DNA from: Haliotis asinina
Taxonomy: Eukaryota > Mollusca > Gastropoda > Lepetellida > Haliotidae
Assembly: GCF_037392515.1 (NCBI RefSeq)
Contig: NC_090280.1
Coordinates: 18,664,001-18,728,000, forward strand
Length of the DNA stretch: 64,000 bases
Direction: 5' to 3'
Under the pieces are notes generated by a model. It saw only the letters and a program-made list of their open reading frames with translations. It made no database searches and was not told the origin of the DNA. Of the stretch, positions 56,928 through 64,000 are shown one piece after another (the first letter of the stretch is position 1; every line of letters begins with the position of its first letter). Position numbers and translations under genes: made by a program.

Positions 56928-57012
56928 TGCCATCTCCTCTCGCTGTTTCAAGTGAGCTTTGTCAAGTTTAATAATGACGAGTTCATCGTGGCAAAGACAG
57001 ATCCTGGTGTCT
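56928..57012 (-). CDS. Diverged coiled-coil exon, copy 2 of the second leader family
   Basis: A TTTTAG acceptor and a GTAAGTG donor bound an 85-bp open frame with DTRICLCHDEL and LKQREEMA. It aligns with 5443-5534, but the heptad motif NLAKRVDKLEK has decayed, and the exon ends in phase 0 rather than phase 1. Confidence 0.35.
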
Positions 57013-57263
57013 CTAAAAGAGAAAATGTGCATCGTCTTGGTGACATTTCAACAATTTTTGTCCTGATGAATGACCTTACTATCAAGGTCTGTAAACGATA
57101 ACCGAATATTTCGACGTTCCTCGAACATGTTGCTAAAGCTGTTTTCGTGCATGAATATTTTCTTTGTTTTTCACAATAGCAGAGAATATAGAGAGATTTG
57201 TGAGATAAACTGTAGAACCCTTACCTGAGCATCAATTGTTGAATGAGAACGTCAGCTACATAC

Positions 57264-57408
57264 TGCCTAGCAAGAGGCCTCGTTTCCTGGGAAACATACT
57301 GGTCGGTCTCCGTGAAGATGGGGCCTGGAACTTTACAGAAATGTTCGGCATTTCAAAGGCACACGCCCATTCAGTGACCAACAGCACGCAGAGCAATATC
57401 TTCTCCAT
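57264..57408 (-). CDS. Signal-peptide exon of the second leader family, copy 2
   Basis: An ATG at 57408 opens MEKILLCVLLVTEWACA, a good signal peptide, then FEMPNISVKFQAPSS and a basic stretch to LLLG. It ends at a GTATGT donor in phase 1. The paralogue at 5758-5899 has ACG in place of this ATG. The mature sequence resembles nothing I know, and the downstream exons are not identified with confidence. Confidence 0.5.
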
Positions 57409-58725
57409 GTCTGTAGGAATCGACAGAATGCGGAAAGGAGTCATTGAGATATTTATACATTTTTATTTCAAGTAACGTCGTTGGTTTGTGATGTTAAAGA
57501 TTTTTCTTACTCTGTATGGGCTTTGTACAAAATTACACCAGTCACGCTGCAACTTCCCACAGAGGCAGACTTACCCAAGGATATTAGTTCTTGCCATGCG
57601 TTGGTCGCTATCATCTGTTTATCTTCAAGGTTGTGTAGTATATATGTGCTGCAAACTTCAACATGGCAATGAACAGTATGGTTGATAGATTCGACCAGGC
57701 TACAGGCTTTGTGATGAAGGTATTTCGGAACATGGCATTAGAACTTCATTCCCATGAAGATACAGGTTAGACTTGATCTTCGGCAACCCATGCTTGTTGT
57801 AAGAGGCGACTAGCCGGATTGGATGGTCAGGATCATTGACTTGGTTGACAGACGACGTATTCCATTTGCGTAGATCGATGCTTATACTGGTCACTGGATT
57901 GTCTAGTCCATACTCAATTATTTACGTTCCTCGCCGATGTAGTTTCAACTTTGCAAGATGACCTATAGGAAAATGAAGTCATCAGAGTCTTGTGATAAAC
58001 CTTTATAGAAGTGTTATTGTTGTCAGACGTGGCACTGCGGATTATTCCGCTGATGTCTTTCCCAATTTTCAGTACATGCCAAAGTGCTAGGCTTTTACAC
58101 GTAAGATCACCCAGTCCTCTTATACCTGCCGAATCCCTTCCAGTAAACATTCCACAGGAAAACGAAAAATGAAACATGCTCCGATAAAATTTATTCCTGG
58201 AGACGGGAAGATAAGAGCGCTGAGTACTTCATTGATATTTAAGAGCACTGCCCTCCTGTATTCAACTTGCTTTAGGCGTGACGAGTATGTTCTCAGGTGG
58301 TGCAGGAACGTTTGTTATTCCGTGGGAATTGCATGCTAACTGTTGAAAGTAATACCTATTGTTATCACTATTGTGTATGCATTCAGAAAAAAACACCAAC
58401 AACATGGTTCTGTGTTTTTTTAAAAAGTTTCATAGCGGGGTGATTTATTATGGCTCCCAAAGCTGCATACGACAAACGGTAGTTTATCATGCATGATGAG
58501 GAAAAAAAAGAAGCACAAAATGCTTCTAATTTCAGTTTGTTGACACAAAATATGACATAACCATATGAATTAACCAAATATTGTCTTTCCTTCATCGGAC
58601 ACCGATATTGTATTGATTTTATTAATGAAAATCATTTATTCAGTTCATGTAATGTATTCTCCCATTTCATAATATATACTACCATGGCACACTTATGTAT
58701 TATAAACAGCACCCAGGTAAGTTTA
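57409..58725. other. Spacer with SINE fragment and an orphan ORF
   Basis: 57409-57720 is the flank of the duplicated block. A minus-strand frame of 87 codons at 57914-58177 (SFSCGMFTGRDSAGIRGL, CKSLALWHVLKIG) has a plausible donor-like end but no recognisable domain. I leave it unassigned. Confidence 0.35.
57786..57912 (+). mobile_element. SINE core fragment
   Basis: TTGTAAGAGGCGACTAGCCG, GACTTGGTTGACAGACGACG and CACTGGATTGTCTAGTCCA match the family's centre. Head and tail are missing. Confidence 0.7.
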
Positions 58726-58989
58726 GACCTGTGACGATCTGGGGTAGAATAGGCCTTCAGCAACCCATGCTTGCCATACAAGACCACTATGCTTCTCGTA
58801 AAAGGCGACTAACGGGATCGGGTGGTCAGGCTCGATGACTTGGTTGACACGTCATCGCTTCCCAGTTGCACAGAGTGGAGCTCATGCTGTTGATCACTGG
58901 GTTGCCTGGTACAGACTCGATTATTTACATCCATTGCCATATAGCTGGAATATTGCTGATTGCGGCGTAAAACAAAACTCACTCACTCG
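58726..58989 (+). mobile_element. SINE, full length, with target duplication
   Basis: The copy runs from GACCTGTGACGATCTGGGGT through the core to AGCTGGAATATTGCTGATTG and AACTCACTCACTCG. GGTAAGTTTA flanks it (58716-58725 and 58990-58999). Confidence 0.88.
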
Positions 58990-60499
58990 GGTAAGTTTAA
59001 TGTGGCTATCATATGGCGATGCACAAGAGACAAATGGGCCCTACCGTCAGAAATGACATACTGACATTTCTGTCTGGGTAACTGAAGACAAACGGCATAA
59101 ACCCAAAATCTGCAGTGAATATAAACTGAGTGTATTAATACAGGAGTGACAAATTATATCATAGGGAACAGGCAACTACATATTACATGTGGGGTATACA
59201 AGAGAAATGTTTTAGTATATTTATTTTCATTTTGACAAGGATTTAGCATTGTTAAGTAACTTGCATTGTCAACCAATCAGCCATTATCCTGCAAGAAAAA
59301 GCTGTTGAAAAATGCAAAATTCGATCTTATTTTATATTCAAACACAAGCAGGAATTCTACGTATATTTTTCTTAAACTTGGCGACCATAAGGCCCCATGT
59401 TAGAGAATATACACAGCACTTGTCTGCATTTGTACTTTAATTACTTTCCTAAATCCGTACGCAGATAGCCCTTGTGACATACTTTGGATAACCACCAAAA
59501 TTCATTCAAATCCTTCCATAACTTTTGGAGACATTCACATTCCTCATTGTCTCAACATTGCAATTATTTTCAAAATACCTGGTGTTGTGTAAATGTACTT
59601 TAGAATACACTCAAAAAATAATGCATAGTAAAATGTGAAAATCATCATCGAAAGTTTGTACCCATATGTCAAATTAAGCATGGTGTGATGGTATGATGGT
59701 ATGATGGTATGATGGTTGTTGGTATGGGTTATGACAGTATGCTTGAGCGAATGCAGCTATAGACGCTTTTGAATGCTTTTATCATTGATGATTGCCATGG
59801 CGAGCTTGACTCTTATTGAACCCCGCAGTTATTGTTTTTCACGTCCAAACCATGAGTACAACCTGTGACTATAAAACATCCAAATGCATCTCGCAAATTC
59901 ATCGAAGACCCTTGCAAATACTGGAAGAAAAACTAGTACGTCCCAATGACGCCGACCGAAATATTATCATTCCACGATTACAAGCTGTCGAATGAAGGAG
60001 TGTAGTGGCAAGGACAATCAGTGTTGAACCAAACAAAATAATTCGTTTGTAGGAGCTTTTTGTGCATTCCAATTCGAAAAATGACCATCTCTGGCCAGGA
60101 AGACCGCGAGTCACAACAGCAGCCCAGGATCCGGGTAACCCAACGTTCGGCCCTGGTGACAGCACGAACACGATGTGGAGCCAGTGGCCCTACAGGGTAG
60201 TAGCGCCAACGCCACCTCCAGGACAGAAATAATGGCTGTGAGGAGTGCCATTCTTATGAAATTTGCACGGGATACCAATCCATTGCTCTACTTCATTTCA
60301 ATGCTGTACCGCGTATTTTCGTTGATTTACTTAGAGATGAATGTAAGACCAAATTCAGTGATATATTGCTTTAGGGTTGAATACATATACCCTCTGCAAG
60401 AAAACTTTCTTTTGGCGGAGACAACAAGCATTGTCACTAAGGTGACATAATCCCCATCCGCAGATTATCACATCAAACTTAAAAAGAAAGTGTCGTAAT
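58990..60499. other. Unassigned spacer with a Tc1-like scrap
   Basis: An 8-bp tandem (GGTATGAT) occurs about four times at 59684-59718. At about 60085-60135 one plus frame reads WPGRPRVTTAAQDPG, like the linker of a Tc1 transposase DNA-binding region. No other part of the element is visible. Confidence 0.4.
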
Positions 60500-61260
60500 T
60501 TAAGATGAAGTTAAATGTTAACATGAAAACAAGACCAGCCAACCTCTCTTGATATCTTGCTCGGTAGTTGTTCAAACGCACAATTACTTTGACCTTGACA
60601 TGGGTGTCATAGTGTAAGAAATATGTAAAAATAGTAATAAAGAAATAGCTTATTGAAAACAATTCAAGCAAAGTCTTCAAAGTCTATGAAGAAAATCCAG
60701 TAAACTGTCCTGGAGATGTTTTGCTGACAATCTTAACATGCAGATTAAAATGCTGAAATCTTCAAAGTGAAGAAAATTATGAGAAGGTCATGAAAATCAA
60801 CTGGACCTTGCACCTTCCCTAGATGAAGCTTGGTGTCAAATATGAGTCCAGTGAATGGTTCTTGGGGTTATCGCGATGGCATTGTTTACATACTGAAATG
60901 TTCCAAGTGTCACTGTGACCTTGAAAATTATATGAAAGTCACAAAAATCATTTAGACTTCGTGCCTTTCTTGGATGAAGCTTGATGGCGAATACGAAGAA
61001 AATCCAGTGAACAGATCTTGGGGTATCTCGGTGAAACTGTTAACTAACATGCAGCTTAATATGGTGAGATCTACAAAGTGTTGACATAACCTTGAACATT
61101 AAGTGGACGTCACCAAACTGAACTACAGACGGCGGCTTGTTGTTGAATATACACAAAAAAGGTATAGTGAACTGTTCTTGAAATGTACTGACAAGGGTAA
61201 AACGTTCAAGTCCCTGGTCACCTTGAAATAACCTGTCTGAGACCTTTCCTACACTTCGAT
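60500..61260. repeat. Degenerate ~155-bp tandem repeat, 3-4 units
   Basis: AATCCAGTGAAC-type phrases occur at about 60697, 60848, 61004 and 61164, each preceded by TGAAGCTTGRTG and GGTCAC/AAATCA phrases. Spacings are 151, 156 and 160 bp. Units contain GTGACCTTGAAAATTATATG. Confidence 0.65.
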
Positions 61261-61807
61261 GAACCTAGATCATATTTGTCAAATATGCTCCTGCACTATG
61301 GATTAGAGTCATTCAGTAAGGACAATGATGTTTGGCACTGATACTGACAGGAAGCCAAGGGGTCCTTCTCTTAAACTGCTGCTATTGAGCGGAATGATCT
61401 GCCTCACCTCATCCGTTCCTGCTCTGTTTATACCAGATACAGAAGTCTCCTGAAACTCATCACATCCGAGAAGCTAGCTTTCTGTTGCATCTGTTGACGT
61501 TTTGTGCTCCTCGAGCAGGATATTGCACCTAAAAAGGCGCTTGGAAAATGTGCCATTGTTTTGTTTTAGAGGTTAAAGATAGAATAAGACGAGGACAGGG
61601 TTCGAGTGATCCTGGCACATTCAGGCTGGTAAGGCTCATCATCAGCTCAGGGCCTTTATTCCCTCCACATGCGGTCCAGACAGCGAATGGGACTCCCAGG
61701 AGACGCTGTCCAGTTGAACCCACCAAGAACTTCCCGGAGAATATGACGTCTTGCCAACACTGCGGTGCATGTGTATAATGACGCGTTCTGTGTGTTGTTG
61801 TAAGATA

Positions 61808-61983
61808 CAGTGGAAGCTGTCAACACCAACATCGCTCCAATCCGGCAAATTGTCAACACTGGCATAAAATCTCAGTCCCATCTGTGTCTTCTACATTTAT
61901 AATCTGTTCTACAATCCGGTACATTGACTAAACTGGATTATTTCTTCTGTCCCAATGAGTGCATGCTTAGACAGGTTCCACTG
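61808..61983. mobile_element. pogo/Tigger-like MITE, 176 bp
   Basis: The ends are CAGTGGAAGCTGTC and, in reverse, CAGTGGAACCTGTC, with TA on both sides (61806-61807, 61984-61985). The inner parts also pair (TCCGG...CCGG, AACTGG). It carries no coding sequence. Confidence 0.75.
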
Positions 61984-64000
61984 TACATGTGTACAGTGGT
62001 GCAAGTCTGTGTGTAGTTTTAGTGTACATGTATACAGTGACGCAAGTCTATGTGTAGTTTTAGGGTACATGTGTACAGTGACGCAACTCTGTGTGTAGTT
62101 TTAGGGTACATTATACAGGGATGCGTGTATATGTGTAGTTGTAAGGTAATGTATGTAGTGACGCAAGTCTGTGTGTAGTTTCAGGGTACATGTATACAGT
62201 GACGCAAGTCTATGTGTAGTTTTAGGGTACATGTGTACAGTGACGCAACTCTGTGTGTAGTTTTAGGGTACATTATACTGGGATGCGTGTATATGTGTAG
62301 TTGTAAGGTAATGTATGTAGTGACGCAAGTCTGTGTGTAGTTTTAGTGTACATGTATACAGTGACGCAAGTCTATGTGTAGTTTTAGGGTACATGTGTAC
62401 AGTGACGCAACTCTGTGTGTAGTTTTAGGGTACATTATACAGGGATGCGTGTATATGTGTAGTTGTAAGGTAATGTATGTAGTGACGCAAGTCTGTGTGT
62501 AGTTTCAGGGTACATGTATACAGTGACGCAAGTCTATGTGTAGTTTTAGGGTACATGTGTACAGTGACGCAACTCTGTGTGTAGTTTTAGGGTACATTAT
62601 ACTGGGATGCGTGTATATGTGTAGTTGTAAGGTAATGTATGTAGTGACGCAAGTCTGTGTGTAGTTTTAGTGTACATGTATACAGTGACGCAAGTCTATG
62701 TGTAGTTTTAGGGTACATGTGTACAGTGACGCAACTCTGTGTGTAGTTTTAGGGTACATTATACAGGGATGCGTGTATATGTGTAGTTGTAAGGTAATGT
62801 ATGTAGTGACGCAAGTCTGTGTGTAGTTTCAGGGTACATGTATACAGTGACGCAAGTCTATGTGTAGTTTTAGGGTACATGTGTACAGTGACGCAACTCT
62901 GTGTGTAGTTTTAGGGTACATTATACTGGGATGCGTGTATATGTGTAGTTGTAAGGTAATGTATGTAGTGGCGCAAGTCTGTGTGTAGTTTCAGGGTACA
63001 TGTATACAGTGACGCAAGTCTATGTGTAGTTTTAGGGTACATGTGTACAGTGACGCAACTCTGTGTGTAGTTTTAGGGTACATTATACAGGGATGCGTGT
63101 ATATGTGTAGTTGTAAGGTAATGTATGTAGTGACGCAAGTCTGTGTGTAGTTTCAGGGTACATGTATACAGTGACGCAAGTCTATGTGTAGTTTTAGGGT
63201 ACATGTGTACAGTGACGCAACTCTGTGTGTAGTTTTAGGGTACATTATACTGGGATGCGTGTATATGTGTAGTTGTAAGGTAATGTATGTAGTGACGAAA
63301 GTCTGTGTGCAGTTGTAGTGTACATGTATACAGTGACGCAAGTCTATGTGTAGTTTTAGGGTACATGTATACAGTGACGCAACTCTGTGTGTAGTTTTAG
63401 GGTACATTATACAGGGATGCATGTATATGTGTAGTTGTAAGGTAATGTATGTAGTGACGCAAGTCTGTGTGTAGTTTTAGTGTACATGTATACAGTGACG
63501 CAAGTCTATGTGTAGTTTTAGGGTACATGTATACAGTGACGCAACTCTGTGTGTAGTTTTAGGGTACATTATACAGGGATGCGTGTATATGTGTAGTTGT
63601 AAGGTAATGTATGTAGTGACGCAAGTCTGTGTGTAGTTTCAGGGTACATGTATACAGTGACGCAAGTCTATGTGTAGTTTTAGGGTACATGTGTACAGTG
63701 ACGCAACTCTGTGTGTAGTTTTAGGGTACATTATACTGGGATGCGTGTATATGTGTAGTTGTAAGGTAATGTATGTAGTGACGCAAGTCTGTGTGTAGTT
63801 TTAGTGTACATGTATACAGTGACGCAAGTCTATGTGTAGTTTTAGGGTACATGTGTACAGTGACGCAACTCTGTGTGTAGTTTTAGGGTACATTATACAG
63901 GGATGCGTGTATATGTGTAGTTGTAAGGTAATGTATGTAGTGACGCAAGTCTGTGTGTAGTTTCAGGGTACATGTATACAGTGACGCAAGTCTATGTGTA
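61984..64000. repeat. Hierarchical satellite, continues past the window
   Basis: The monomer is about 41 bp, GTGTAGTTTTAGGGTACATG followed by TATACAGTGACGCAAGTCTAT. Four diverged monomers (41+41+40+40) form a 162-bp unit: GTGTAG starts for the same monomer lie at 62173 and 62335. Successive 162-bp units largely alternate between two forms (TTTCAGGG with TATACTGGG, and TTTTAGTG with TATACAGGG), giving a superperiod near 324 bp. Minus-strand ORFs over it are periodic artefacts. Confidence 0.93.

Noticed and set aside
63153-63422. His/Thr-rich minus-strand ORF near the right end
   Set aside because: It is a periodic artefact of the satellite array.

Overview
The window looks like nuclear DNA of a marine gastropod, most likely an abalone (Haliotis). 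Genes are split by GT-AG introns, there is no operon structure, and repeats fill much of the sequence. Several SINE copies end in ACTCACTCACTC tails of a type I associate with Haliotis (recalled knowledge, not a search). All host genes I can support are small secreted proteins encoded on the minus strand.

Host gene cluster. 0.8-4.0 kb holds an intact sushi-kringle gene (221 aa). Three tandem fibrinogen-related (FReD, FREP-like) genes follow: FREP-A (8.6-12.8 kb, intact, 256 aa), FREP-B (16.0-31.0 kb, intact exons, 256 aa, one 12-kb intron) and FREP-C (35.2-44.5 kb, pseudogene). All four start with the same 169-bp phase-1 leader exon, encoding a signal peptide plus a short Cys-containing module. 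This leader is joined to two different payloads, either sushi+kringle or FReD. A damaged second sushi-kringle copy lies at 51.0-51.6 kb. A second kind of signal-peptide exon with a coiled-coil exon occurs at 5.4-5.9 kb and again at 56.9-57.4 kb, so the outer blocks are themselves duplicated. Two long paralogous blocks, about 11.3-18.0 kb and 29.5-41.9 kb, have their edges inside FREP introns, which makes FREP-B a chimera of a FREP-A-like 5' half and a FREP-C-like 3' half.

Mobile elements. An L1/Tx1-type LINE with an open 1260-aa ORF2 (19.4-24.6 kb) sits inside an I-clade (nimbus-like) LINE, with a 16-bp target duplication. A nearly full-length CR1/L2-like LINE (35.6-40.6 kb) encodes an ORF1 with a 2A-like DVETNPGP motif. 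Other elements are a nearly intact mariner (32.0-33.3 kb), a broken Tc1-like element (9.8-11.3 kb), further Tc1 scraps, I-clade and CR1-like fragments, SINEs, two hairpin MITEs, a pogo-like MITE, and a 584-bp Mutator-like MITE inside the FREP-C leader exon. The I-clade LINE and two SINE types share a 3' tail.

Tandem repeats. These are a 12-bp minisatellite (45 kb), a 28-bp minisatellite (53.6-54.1 kb), an exact 100-bp repeat (55.5-55.9 kb), a CATA microsatellite (56.3 kb), a degenerate ~155-bp repeat (60.5-61.3 kb) and a hierarchical satellite running off the right end (62.0-64.0 kb; ~41-bp monomer, 162-bp four-mer, about 324-bp superperiod).

The genes probably act as extracellular recognition proteins of innate immunity. 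That role is inferred from the domains. Nothing in the sequence shows expression or ligand.
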